A stretch of DNA of 64,000 nucleotides from Candidatus Saccharimonadota bacterium (GTDB lineage: Bacteria > Patescibacteriota > Saccharimonadia > Saccharimonadales > Saccharimonadaceae). The stretch lies in NCBI GenBank assembly GCA_030528625.1, contig JAUMYN010000002.1, forward strand, positions 1 through 64,000, in the 5' to 3' direction. The notes under the pieces are model-generated. The model saw only the letters and a program-made list of their open reading frames with translations. It did not search any database and was not told the DNA's origin. Below are positions 11,692-19,515 of this stretch, piece by piece; positions within the stretch are counted from its first letter, which is position 1, and each line of letters starts with the position of its first letter. The translations under genes and the position numbers were made by a program.

Positions 11692-13386
11692 ATGTTCAAA
11701 AAACTCGTCTCCCATCTACCATTTAGCCCTTCGCTTATCGGCGAACTTGGCTTTTACGCCAAGCGCCTCAGAAAAGAAGAAGCGACCCGGCGTATCGGCC
11801 TTATTTTGACCGCCTTTGCACTCGTTGTGCAGTTATTTATCTCCTTTGCTCCGCCAGAGTCGGCCAACGCAGCCAACGCCAATGATATTCTCTATGGCGG
11901 CGTAAAGAATAAGTCACAAATCCTGGCTGCCTGGGATAATAACACCCAGGGGTTCCGTGACATTATGACCTACGCTGGAATCACCCGTGACAACTTGGCA
12001 CAAGGAAAGGAGGGTCGCTCTGTGGAGATCCATAGCCGCAATGGCGGACGCGACGCTGGCTGGCGCTCTTGGGGAAGACTCCCCCGTTTCGGTGCGCAGC
12101 GCGGCGAAGTAGCTCATCGTATTGGCGACATGACAGTCTACTCCAGGCCTCTCTCTAACAGTGATACTGGTCGCAATGTCAAAGGCACTGGCTCATGGTA
12201 TCCAGCGCTTATGGGAACAAACTCTCTCGGGCAGCCATTCGCTATCATTAAAGGCTGCGGCAACCTGGCAATGAAGGAAGATCCAAAACCTAAGCCTCAG
12301 CCAAAAAACATGACGGTCTGCCGCCTCGCCGACAAGAAGTACCCAGTCACTATTCGTGAAGATCAATTTAATACCGCGCTCCATTCAAAAAATCCCGAAG
12401 ACTGCAAGCCAAAGCCAAAACCGTTAGCCCAATGTACTAGTCTCGTCGTAAAGCCAACCAACTCCCGAACCGCTGTCGAGGTGACGGTTGACGCCTCGGT
12501 CGCGGGCGGCGCTGCAGTCAACGGGTATACTGTCATATTCACCAATAACAAGGGCAAGGAGGTGGCTCGTAAATCCGTCAAAACCACGGCCTTATCGACT
12601 ACGTTTACCCATAACCTGACGGATGCGGGCACCTACACCGTAGAAGCGATCGTTGAAACCAGCCTTGGGGCAAAAAAATCCGACGGCTGTAAAACGACTG
12701 TGGCCATAAAAGAAATAGAACGCTGTCCGCTCAATCCAGCGTTGCCGATAAATCATCCTGATTGCCAGCCATGCCTGGGCGACCCGACGCTGTGGGTGAA
12801 AGACGCTCGTTGTACGGCTCAGATCATCCGCCGCAAATCGGTTAAAAACTTGACCTCTGGCGAGGATGCTACTGCCAAGAAGGCTAAGGCGAGCGAACGT
12901 ATTGAGTATACCATCACCGCCAAAAACGAAGGTAAGGACGAGGCTGGTGTGCAGATGTCCGACGACCTAAGCGACGTGCTGGAGTACGCCTCTCTGTATG
13001 ATCGAGGCGGTGCAACCCTAGATGAGCGCACTAAAACCCTGATCTGGCCAAAGATCACTCTCAAGCCAGGCCAGCAGCAAACCCGCACTTATGTTGTTCA
13101 GGTCTCAAGCAAGCTGTCGCCTCTCCCTCAGGGGGCAAGCGAGCGAAGCTCTGGCGACTGCCGTATGACCAACACTTTTGGCACCAGCACCGATGTGCAC
13201 GTTGACTGCCCGCCAGTCAAAGTTGTCGAGAGTGTCGTCACTCAGCTACCGAAGACCGGCCCAGGAGAAACGATGATCATCGCTGGTATTGTTGCTGGTA
13301 TTGTTACTTTCCTGTATTTTCGCTCACGCCAACTAGGAAAAGAAGTTCGCTTAATTCGCCGCGAGATGACCGCTGGCACACTATAG
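11692..13386 (+). CDS. Surface protein with DUF11-like domain and LPKTG anchor
   Basis: 564 aa. A charged N-terminus precedes a signal or anchor segment (about residues 37-55) and AANAAN, a possible cleavage region. Lys/Pro-rich linkers (PKPKPQPK) separate cysteine-containing, Ig-like beta domains (about 240-345). A DUF11-type repeat follows at about 390-490 (IEYTITAKNEGKDEAGVQMSD). The C-terminus holds LPKTG (519-523), a membrane helix and a basic tail, which is the layout of a sortase substrate. No sortase gene is in the window. It is divergent from gyrB and followed 14 bp later by a membrane protein gene. Likely exposed on the cell surface; function unknown. Confidence 0.82.
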   Translation: MFKKLVSHLPFSPSLIGELGFYAKRLRKEEATRRIGLILTAFALVVQLFISFAPPESANAANANDILYGGVKNKSQILAAWDNNTQGFRDIMTYAGITRDNLAQGKEGRSVEIHSRNGGRDAGWRSWGRLPRFGAQRGEVAHRIGDMTVYSRPLSNSDTGRNVKGTGSWYPALMGTNSLGQPFAIIKGCGNLAMKEDPKPKPQPKNMTVCRLADKKYPVTIREDQFNTALHSKNPEDCKPKPKPLAQCTSLVVKPTNSRTAVEVTVDASVAGGAAVNGYTVIFTNNKGKEVARKSVKTTALSTTFTHNLTDAGTYTVEAIVETSLGAKKSDGCKTTVAIKEIERCPLNPALPINHPDCQPCLGDPTLWVKDARCTAQIIRRKSVKNLTSGEDATAKKAKASERIEYTITAKNEGKDEAGVQMSDDLSDVLEYASLYDRGGATLDERTKTLIWPKITLKPGQQQTRTYVVQVSSKLSPLPQGASERSSGDCRMTNTFGTSTDVHVDCPPVKVVESVVTQLPKTGPGETMIIAGIVAGIVTFLYFRSRQLGKEVRLIRREMTAGTL

Positions 13387-13399
13387 GAGGGGATGGTAT

Positions 13400-13975
13400 A
13401 TGGTAGAAAAAAGTCGCGCACCGCGCGCCGAAACAGTGGCCAGCGCTGAAATCAGCACTGATGCGGTAGACAAACTCGGCGAACAACTTACCGAACGAGC
13501 CGAGCACGCCGCTGAAAAAGCTAGAAAAACTGAGGAAACAGCCGCTGAGGCACGTCATAAAGCAGTCGAACTAGCGCGCAGTGCCGAAGAAGAGGTGGCA
13601 AAGACCGCCGAAACGGTTAAGCAATCGACAGCGCAGCCGCTTACCAAACAGGACGTCGCTGAGCGCTATCAGCAGACGCTGCGCCGCGTGCAATCGCAAT
13701 TGCCAGCACCATCGCGCGCTTTCAGCAAGGTTATTCATAATCCAGTTGTCGATAAGGCCAGTGATGTTATTGGTAACACCGTCGCTCGGCCAAACCTGAT
13801 TGTCGCTGGCGCTATCGGTGCTATCGCCTCAATTATCGTCTACGTTATTGCGCAGCGCTATGGCTACCCCCTGTCTGGGTCTGAGGCCATGGTGCTCTTC
13901 GTCTTGGGGTGGCTGATTGGTGTCATTATCGAATACGCCCGCGTTGGATTCGCTAATAAACGGTCATCGTCTTAG
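13400..13975 (+). CDS. Coiled-coil membrane protein, unknown function
   Basis: 191 aa. Residues 25-90 are Ala/Glu/Lys-rich and should form a long helix or coiled coil (EQLTERAEHAAEKARKTEE). Two membrane helices follow at about 132-150 and 160-180. AGGAGG lies 8 bp before the ATG. It probably forms an operon with the LPXTG-type gene 14 bp upstream. I recognise no family. The next gene is convergent. Confidence 0.75.
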   Translation: MVEKSRAPRAETVASAEISTDAVDKLGEQLTERAEHAAEKARKTEETAAEARHKAVELARSAEEEVAKTAETVKQSTAQPLTKQDVAERYQQTLRRVQSQLPAPSRAFSKVIHNPVVDKASDVIGNTVARPNLIVAGAIGAIASIIVYVIAQRYGYPLSGSEAMVLFVLGWLIGVIIEYARVGFANKRSSS

Positions 13976-14009
13976 CCCTCTATCTAGACCCCGACTTATA
14001 GCGGCCGGC

Positions 14010-16964
14010 CTATCGCAATTTGATCGATACCTCGGTCGCGTCATCATCTCCACGCAGATCCAACCGGTTCGCCTCTTCCTTGGCAAGCTCCTGTGCCATC
14101 TGATCCGCCACCGATAGCGGGACCGCAGGGCGCGATGAGACGGGAGGCGCTGGTGCGGTAGCACTCTGTTCGATCACAGTAGGTGGCGCAGCTGACCCAA
14201 GCGTACCAGAGGGAGTCAACGGAGCTGGTGCGGCTGCTGACGACGATACAGCCGAGCCCGGCACAGGAACCGGCGCCTGTGCACCCGAGGGGGTTGCTCC
14301 GACCGGAGAGATTGGCAAATTTGTCGCACCAAACGGCGGCTGATTTGCCGCTCCGCTTGGAGCGCCTGGCGGCGTAAATGGTCTTGGCGAAGCTGAAGCT
14401 GGCACAGGCGCACTACCCCCCAATTGCTGCCGCTTAGAAAGCCACTCATCCAAGAATGAAGAGCCGCTCTTGGCTGGACGCGGCTTTTCGTCCACCACCG
14501 TCCGCGACCGACCAAGCCGGTCAAAAATTTCTTTCTCGACCACCGCTCGCGGCTTGCCATACTTGGCTGCTGACAATCGTACCAGCGCGTCCCGTAGCTG
14601 TGTATTCACCTGCCCCATCGGCGGCACCCAGTTCATACTAAACGGCGCCGACGGTACATTATTGATCATCACCGAAGTAATTGACTGGAAATTCGGCAGT
14701 TTCGTCAGATCATCAACATCAAACACTGGTTGAAACTTCTTCACCATGAGTTCGGCATCGGTCACGCCGATACGCCCGGAAATCACCGTACCAACGTTAC
14801 CAATAATTGCCTCGCGAATCTTATCGGTCAGCTGCGTCATAAACTGGTTGCCCATAATCAGGCTCAATTTATATTTACGAGCCTCGGACATAATTGATTC
14901 AAAACTGTCGGTAGCAAAGTTCTGAAACTCGTCCACATATAGCGAGAAGTCCACGCGCTGATCCTCAGGAATATCGGCCCGCGACATAGCAGCCGCCTGA
15001 AACTTCATCACGAAAATAATACCCAGCAGCTTTGAATTCAACTCACCCATCTTGCCCTTTGACAGGTTAACTAGCAAAATCTTATTATTGTCCATAATCT
15101 CGCGCAGATCAAAGCCCGATTTAGTCTGGCCGATAATATTACGCATCGCATCGTTGGAGATGAATGGACCGAACTTGGCCACCACCCACGAAATCACTTC
15201 GCCCGCCTCATTTGAGCGCTGGGACGCAGGAAACTCCTTCGTCCAAAAGTCGATCACCTGCGGATCGGTCACATATTTCAGCTTACTCTTCACAAACTCC
15301 GGATCAATCAAACACTTCGGTACATCAATAAAGGTGCCGCCCGCCGGATCGGCCATCAGAAGCAAGGCACAGTTACGGAAAATATGCTCCAAACGCGGCC
15401 CCACAATGCCAGTTCGCCCCGGGTCGTACAGACTATAGAGCATATTGATCGCCTCTTGAATCAAAAAGTCCTTTTGATCAGGCGTATCAAACTCAAACAT
15501 ATTCATGCCAATCGGATTAGTCATATCCGCTGGGTTGAAGTAGATAATATCCTCAACGCGCTCTTTTGGCACTTTACCAAGTAGCGACTCCACCAAATCG
15601 CCGTGCGGATCGATAAAGGCGAATCCTCGACCATCCATCATATCCTGATAGGCCATGTTTTCCTGCAGTACTGACTTACCAACGCCCGTCTGACCGATAA
15701 TATAGACGTGGCGCCGGCGATCCTTGGTACCAATGCGAATTGGCTTCTTGGTACCGCGAAACTCATTGTAGCCAATCAGCAACCCCTCATCCATCACATC
15801 GGTCGGCCCATCGACCTGCTTTGACATTTGTCGCTTGACCTGGGAAGTCGGGATAGCGCTGGCGCTTGGCAAATGAAACAGCGTTGCCATCTCAACGCTA
15901 TTGAGGATATTGCTTCTAATCTGCTGCGGGAAAAAGCGCATAATATACGCTGTGGTCATTTCTTCAATATTGCGCGTCAGAGAAAACTTGAAACCATTGT
16001 TGCGCGGCGAGTCAAACAAAGCAAACGCCGCTATCACATTTTTTAATAGTACCTGCGATCGCGCTGCCGTATTGGACGATATAACCACCCGCACCAACAC
16101 TTCATAGGCTGGATAGCGTGTTTTTTCCGCCACGGCATCGATCTCCGCCTGCTCAATTGAAGTAAGCTGGGTGTCCTCTGGCTTTGGCGGTTCTTTATCC
16201 TTACCAGATTCAGGCGGACGCCACAGCGCCTCCAGCAAATCCCGCGCCGACACCAAGCCGCCCGCGGCACCGATACCCTTCTTCTTGCCCTTATTCTTTT
16301 TCACTGACTCGATATGCGATTCCGAGGCTTTTGACCAGCCGTCATACGCCGGTCGTAACAAAAACTGTACGCCTATGCCATCCTCTTTAGTGGCCGCCGA
16401 CAGCGCATTGAGCAATGCCCTTGAAGCATCACGCTTTGATTCCTGATAGGTGGCAATCGGGAAAATAAACGACTTGCGCAGTGTAAATTCACCGCCTATA
16501 GTGCCGCTCATTTTGCCGACCTTGCTAAAGATGTTCGTCTCTTTGACCTCTTCCAGCCGAGCCGACGGATAGGCTGCCGCTACAGCCTGGCGAATCACAT
16601 CGACCAGCACCGTCGGTACGACTGCATAGTAGCGCACTAGTCCTTCATGCGCCATCAGTTCAAGCGAAATATGCCGCTGTCCATACACCTTGCTCTTGAA
16701 TCCCTTAGTGGCGGTACTGGAGATGATATTGTACATTACCTGCGCCTGACTCAGTAACTCCTCGGTCAAATCTCGCTGGTCGCGGCTTCCACTCTCAATA
16801 TCCTCACTGCTTGGCGGCAGATGAATCAAGAGCGGCACCATCTTGAGGCCGCGTTCATAGTTCTTAGCCTCACGTAGTACCTTGCGATATTGAAAAAACG
16901 ATATAGTAGCACCAGCCCCCACAATCGCAACAATGATAAATGCTAGTATCAACGGCCCGCCCAT
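14010..16964 (-). CDS. TraG/VirD4-like membrane ATPase (DUF87-type)
   Basis: 984 aa. An N-terminal membrane helix (about 4-24) is followed by a large alpha/beta region, then a P-loop ATPase with Walker A GQTGVGKS (424-431), a conserved IDPHGDL (451-457) and a Walker B-like LYVDEFQNF (675-683). This matches type IV secretion coupling-type ATPases (VirD4/TraG, HerA/FtsK superfamily). Residues about 825-950 are Pro/Ala/Ser-rich and probably disordered. No relaxase or other conjugation gene is present, so it is more likely part of a CPR-specific envelope or DNA-handling machine than of a mobile element. It follows two small genes on the same strand. Confidence 0.82.
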   Translation of the reverse strand: MGGPLILAFIIVAIVGAGATISFFQYRKVLREAKNYERGLKMVPLLIHLPPSSEDIESGSRDQRDLTEELLSQAQVMYNIISSTATKGFKSKVYGQRHISLELMAHEGLVRYYAVVPTVLVDVIRQAVAAAYPSARLEEVKETNIFSKVGKMSGTIGGEFTLRKSFIFPIATYQESKRDASRALLNALSAATKEDGIGVQFLLRPAYDGWSKASESHIESVKKNKGKKKGIGAAGGLVSARDLLEALWRPPESGKDKEPPKPEDTQLTSIEQAEIDAVAEKTRYPAYEVLVRVVISSNTAARSQVLLKNVIAAFALFDSPRNNGFKFSLTRNIEEMTTAYIMRFFPQQIRSNILNSVEMATLFHLPSASAIPTSQVKRQMSKQVDGPTDVMDEGLLIGYNEFRGTKKPIRIGTKDRRRHVYIIGQTGVGKSVLQENMAYQDMMDGRGFAFIDPHGDLVESLLGKVPKERVEDIIYFNPADMTNPIGMNMFEFDTPDQKDFLIQEAINMLYSLYDPGRTGIVGPRLEHIFRNCALLLMADPAGGTFIDVPKCLIDPEFVKSKLKYVTDPQVIDFWTKEFPASQRSNEAGEVISWVVAKFGPFISNDAMRNIIGQTKSGFDLREIMDNNKILLVNLSKGKMGELNSKLLGIIFVMKFQAAAMSRADIPEDQRVDFSLYVDEFQNFATDSFESIMSEARKYKLSLIMGNQFMTQLTDKIREAIIGNVGTVISGRIGVTDAELMVKKFQPVFDVDDLTKLPNFQSITSVMINNVPSAPFSMNWVPPMGQVNTQLRDALVRLSAAKYGKPRAVVEKEIFDRLGRSRTVVDEKPRPAKSGSSFLDEWLSKRQQLGGSAPVPASASPRPFTPPGAPSGAANQPPFGATNLPISPVGATPSGAQAPVPVPGSAVSSSAAAPAPLTPSGTLGSAAPPTVIEQSATAPAPPVSSRPAVPLSVADQMAQELAKEEANRLDLRGDDDATEVSIKLR

Positions 16965-16973
16965 ACGCTCGCC

Positions 16974-17396
16974 TTACTCATCCGCCTGGCCAAGTGACCG
17001 GTTAAGTCGCTTCTTCAAATAGTCGGCCTGTATTTGCGCAATCACGCGCGCCCGCTCATATGGATCTTCTTTCGTCAGAGAGATAATCTTTTTCAACTTC
17101 TCAACCCATTCTTTTTCGATCAGATCATCGTCGGCAGCCAGAAGCGGCAAGCTTGTGCCTACCGGGTCGGCAGGCGTAACAGTGTCAGTCGGTGGCGAAG
17201 CAATTGGTGGCGGCGCAATAGATGGCAGCGCTACTGGCAGCTCTTGCGTGCTGTCGCTCGCCGGTATCGGTGCGGTCTCATAACGACCCGCACGCTCTCG
17301 CTCAAGGATTTGGCTCCCGGCCGACTCAACCAGCTCGCCGCCAACGACTGGCGACTGCTCAAGGCTCGGTTGTACTCTAGGCAGTTCCGGATTCAT
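16974..17396 (-). CDS. Proline-rich small protein upstream of the TraG-like ATPase
   Basis: About 140 aa from ATG 17396 (MNPELPRVQ). The same frame is open further upstream to 17441, but a -10 box at 17405-17410 would be inside it, so the shorter form is preferred. The N-terminal 90 residues are Pro/Ser/Thr-rich and low in complexity; the C-terminal 45 residues are a charged helix (LIEKEWVEKLKKIISLTKED). I recognise no domain. It ends 9 bp before the ATPase gene, so it is probably a partner or regulator of it. Confidence 0.7.
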   Translation of the reverse strand: MNPELPRVQPSLEQSPVVGGELVESAGSQILERERAGRYETAPIPASDSTQELPVALPSIAPPPIASPPTDTVTPADPVGTSLPLLAADDDLIEKEWVEKLKKIISLTKEDPYERARVIAQIQADYLKKRLNRSLGQADE

Positions 17397-17404
17397 ACAG
17401 TTAT

Positions 17405-17410
17405 AGTATA
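17405..17410 (-). promoter_or_regulatory. -10 box of the proline-rich protein gene
   Basis: TATACT on the minus strand, 8 bp before the ATG at 17396; suggests a leaderless start. The adjoining TATAGT could serve instead. Confidence 0.4.
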
Positions 17411-17437
17411 CTATATCACCACTGAAAAGCCTATGCT

Positions 17438-17830
17438 TCAAAAGCGCTTTACGACATAAAAACTAGCGATTATTTCAAAAAGAAGCAGCAGAACCCCATC
17501 CATCAACCCAATACCGCCAACCGATTGCATACCAAGCAAAATAACTGGCGCCAGACCGATCACGCTCGACAAGTAATAAAGCTTCAGGGGTGGAATGTGT
17601 GCAAGCAAAAAGCGCCGTCCGATTGACTTTGCTGACAGGCGCATAATAATAACAATACCGTGCAGCAGTCCATAAGTCAGACCTATAGACACCACGTATA
17701 TACATGCGAAAAGCGCCAGAACCCCCAGGGGCCCAGCGGAACTAGGCGTTGTCTTTGTGATAATTAGTAAGCCGCCCGCAACCGCCAGGCAGACTACCGC
17801 CAAAAAAAACCGCTTCACATGTGTCACCAT
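17438..17830 (-). CDS. Four-helix membrane protein, unknown function
   Basis: 130 aa with four hydrophobic segments (about residues 6-25, 35-60, 80-102 and 105-126) and basic loops (LSAKSIGRRF). I recognise no family. A purine-rich GGTGGGAG lies about 10-15 bp upstream of the ATG. The candidate structured RNA at 17880-18265 is directly upstream on the same strand, so that RNA could instead be its 5' leader. Confidence 0.65.
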   Translation of the reverse strand: MVTHVKRFFLAVVCLAVAGGLLIITKTTPSSAGPLGVLALFACIYVVSIGLTYGLLHGIVIIMRLSAKSIGRRFLLAHIPPLKLYYLSSVIGLAPVILLGMQSVGGIGLMDGVLLLLFEIIASFYVVKRF

Positions 17831-17879
17831 ATACTATCCACTCCCACCTTGTACAAGAGAGCCTGAGCGGCAACCTACG

Positions 17880-18265
17880 ACCACTAACGCACCATCCACC
17901 GCTTAAAATAACTATTTGGGCGCGGGCGTCCAGTGTGGGAGCTGCCGCTCAAGGCGACTGACCGCTCCTCTGTGAGGAGCATGTCCCTGCGCGGCTTTCC
18001 TCTCCACGCATCCAGTAGACTCGCTGCCATTTCATGACAAGGATTAACTGGATGCGTGCGGTACTCGCTCGCGCGCGCTCGATGCCAAAACCGCATTACG
18101 CGCGGCACCTTGGCAGAGCTTCGGCGGCACCATGCCATCAACGAAATGCATACCCTCACGGGCCCTCATTTCGGCGCATGTTGCTGCCGAGTAGCTGCCA
18201 ACAAACATCAAGTTCGCATGTAGATTGTTAAGGTTTTTGTAGGCTTTTTGTGTTTGGAAAAGCTT
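17880..18265 (-). ncRNA. Candidate long structured RNA (or structured leader)
   Basis: This GC-rich stretch follows a good minus-strand promoter (18272-18300) and holds several strong hairpins in a row: a perfect 12-bp stem 18005-18016/18047-18058; a 7-bp hairpin with a 3-nt loop at 17964-17980; a composite hairpin 18083-18115 (TGCCAA/TTGGCA plus CCGC/GCGG); and a 7-bp stem 18142-18148/18167-18173. The ORFs in it are unconvincing (a 54-codon ATG frame without a binding site, and an Arg-rich 91-codon frame). It lacks the hallmarks of SRP RNA, RNase P, tmRNA, 5S and 6S as I know them. No terminator is visible at the 3' side, so it may be a riboswitch-like leader of the gene at 17438-17830. Confidence 0.5.
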
Positions 18266-18271
18266 ATGTCT

Positions 18272-18300
18272 ATCCTAGCACAAGACGGTCAGTCCGTCAA
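18272..18300 (-). promoter_or_regulatory. Promoter of the candidate structured RNA
   Basis: -35 TTGACG (18295-18300), 17-bp spacer, -10 TAGGAT (18272-18277) on the minus strand, with a predicted start near 18265. It borders the AT-rich stretch 18301-18470. Confidence 0.65.
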
Positions 18301-18868
18301 TATATTAGATTGATATTTTTGTTGTATATTTTACATTTTTTATTATGTTGTAAATATTATAATCTGTTATATTTCCGTCATGCGTTGTTATATAAAAAGT
18401 TTTCATTACAACATTTTTGCATTTTATGTCGCCCAAAAACACCTTTATCCATCCCTTGATTGCTATGAAGTCCATGACGAGCTAGTGAAAGTATCCAGCC
18501 ATACACTGCCCGTAGCGATCCCTGGTAGCCCGCCGCACGGGGAGCCAAATACTCGTTCGCAAAAGTATAGTTTCGACCCAACAGCCCAAGACCCCCTCGG
18601 CTCATGGGTAATAGCGATGTATCGGCATCTTGTATGTATCGCTTAATTCTTTACCGGCGCTTGCCACTCCATTCCCTACAACGGCTCTCGTGCTTATGAG
18701 CACCGACCTACTTTCAGCCAGCCATAGAGTTTTGACGGCATGGAAAAATTCAATCAAACTACAGCCTCATACCCCACTGCTCGCACCTCCCAGTGGACTC
18801 TCCAGCCTGGTCCTAGGGAGTAGTAAAGAATGTGGTAATTTTTACCAGCAGATTTTACTAAAAAGCCG
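18301..18868. other. Long intergenic stretch without a credible gene
   Basis: 18301-18470 is very AT-rich. 18475-18868 is much richer in GC and has several short hairpins, for example CCACTG/CAGTGG (18774-18779/18791-18796), GTGCT/AGCAC (18690-18703) and TGGTAA/TTACCA (18833-18847). Reading frames of 50-90 codons exist on the minus strand (for example 18378-18605), but they overlap one another, lack binding sites and resemble no family. The GC-rich half could hold another structured RNA or decayed sequence. I recognise no DnaA-box cluster. Confidence 0.4.
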
Positions 18869-18897
18869 TTGACATAACCATTTTGATGGCTTATTAT
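18869..18897 (+). promoter_or_regulatory. Strong promoter of the candidate small RNA
   Basis: Perfect -35 TTGACA (18869-18874), 17-bp spacer, -10 TATTAT (18892-18897) on the plus strand. No ORF follows before the terminator at 18970-19000. Confidence 0.8.
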
Positions 18898-18903
18898 AGA
18901 GGT

Positions 18904-19003
18904 AGCTTCTGAATAAAAAACTTATACAGAAGCCAAACATAAACAACACTTCGAAAAACTCCACTTTAGAAAACAACCACTACTCGCAGGTGGTTGTTTT
19001 CGT
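18904..19003 (+). ncRNA. Candidate small non-coding RNA, about 100 nt
   Basis: The unit is complete: a consensus promoter, a 5' hairpin GCTTCTG/CAGAAGC (18905-18911/18927-18933), an A-rich single-stranded middle with no ATG, and a strong terminator hairpin. It does not contain the SRP core motif and is too short for 6S. Its neighbours are tmRNA (opposite strand) and the gap at 18301-18868. It may be a regulatory RNA; class unknown. Confidence 0.6.
18970..19000. terminator. Terminator of the small RNA
   Basis: AAAACAACCAC/GTGGTTGTTTT inverted repeat (11-bp stem, 9-nt loop), followed on the plus strand by CGTCTC. It is nearly symmetrical, so it may also stop minus-strand read-through from tmRNA. 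Confidence 0.8.
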
Positions 19004-19028
19004 CTCTGAACCTTTTCCTACAGGTAAC

Positions 19029-19051
19029 AAAAAACCAGCCAACAAGCTGGT
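19029..19051 (-). terminator. tmRNA terminator
   Basis: On the minus strand ACCAGC/GCTGGT with loop TTGTTG, followed by TTTTTTG. It lies about 14 bp past the CCA end of tmRNA. Confidence 0.88.
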
Positions 19052-19062
19052 CGCATACTGTG

Positions 19063-19451
19063 TGGTGGAGCTGCCGGGTACCGCCCCCGGGTCCAACTGG
19101 TATCACGATAGTCGTCTACGAACATAGGCTTATTTCGTTGTTTTATAACAAGGCTTGGCTCAAAATAAGTCGAAAATACCAAGCCTCGTTACGCAGTAGT
19201 AGTCCCGCGCATTCGCTGCTGCCCGAACGCACAGCAAGCAACATCACTATGACACCTCGCACGCACTATGTTGCCTGTGCGACAAGATGGCTGTAAAAAA
19301 TTACGCTACAGCTGGTGCAAAGGCGCGAACCTGGAACAGGCTAGCAACCTTGCTTGCAAAGTTCTTTGCAGATATATCATACGTTACGCGTATCGTCGGT
19401 TCGCAAACTATCTTGATAACGTCCAATTGTCGAAAGCTATATCAGCCCCAC
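19063..19451 (-). ncRNA. ssrA: tmRNA (transfer-messenger RNA)
   Basis: About 389 nt. The 5' end GGGGCTGATATAGCTTTCGAC and the 3' end CAGCTCCACCA form a tRNA-like acceptor stem with the G3:U70 alanine identity pair. The T-arm reads GGACCCGGGGGCGGTACCC with a usual spacing. The resume codon is most likely GCA at 19369 (nt 83), and the tag frame runs to TAA at 19301-19303. It starts AKNFASKVAS and ends AFAPAVA, 22 residues in all, roughly twice the E. coli length. The hydrophobic Ala-rich end is as expected for protease recognition. tmRNA rescues stalled ribosomes together with SmpB, which is not in the window. Confidence 0.95.
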
Positions 19452-19462
19452 AATGACATAAT

Positions 19463-19491
19463 CATAGCAAATTTCCCTTCCAAAGTCCAGC
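19463..19491 (-). promoter_or_regulatory. tmRNA promoter
   Basis: -35 TGGACT (19486-19491), 17-bp spacer, extended -10 TGC-TATGAT (hexamer 19463-19468) on the minus strand. It starts tmRNA with a short 5' extension for RNase P to remove. Confidence 0.7.
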
Positions 19492-19515
19492 TGGTTATGG
19501 TTAACTGGAGGCAGT

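Noticed and set aside
14010-17441. Integrated conjugative element around the TraG-like ATPase
   Set aside because: No relaxase, integrase, direct repeats or further transfer genes were seen in the window.
17884-18159. Minus-strand frame of 91 codons in the GC-rich region
   Set aside because: It is Arg/Ser-rich and is explained by the hairpin-rich RNA candidate; no conserved motif or start signal.
18301-18470. Replication origin
   Set aside because: It is AT-rich, but I saw no cluster of DnaA-box-like 9-mers, and dnaA and dnaN are not in the window.
18378-18605. Minus-strand frame of 75 codons (MSRGGLGLLG...)
   Set aside because: It overlaps another frame of similar length, has no binding site or leaderless promoter, ends in a low-complexity AT-rich part and resembles no family.
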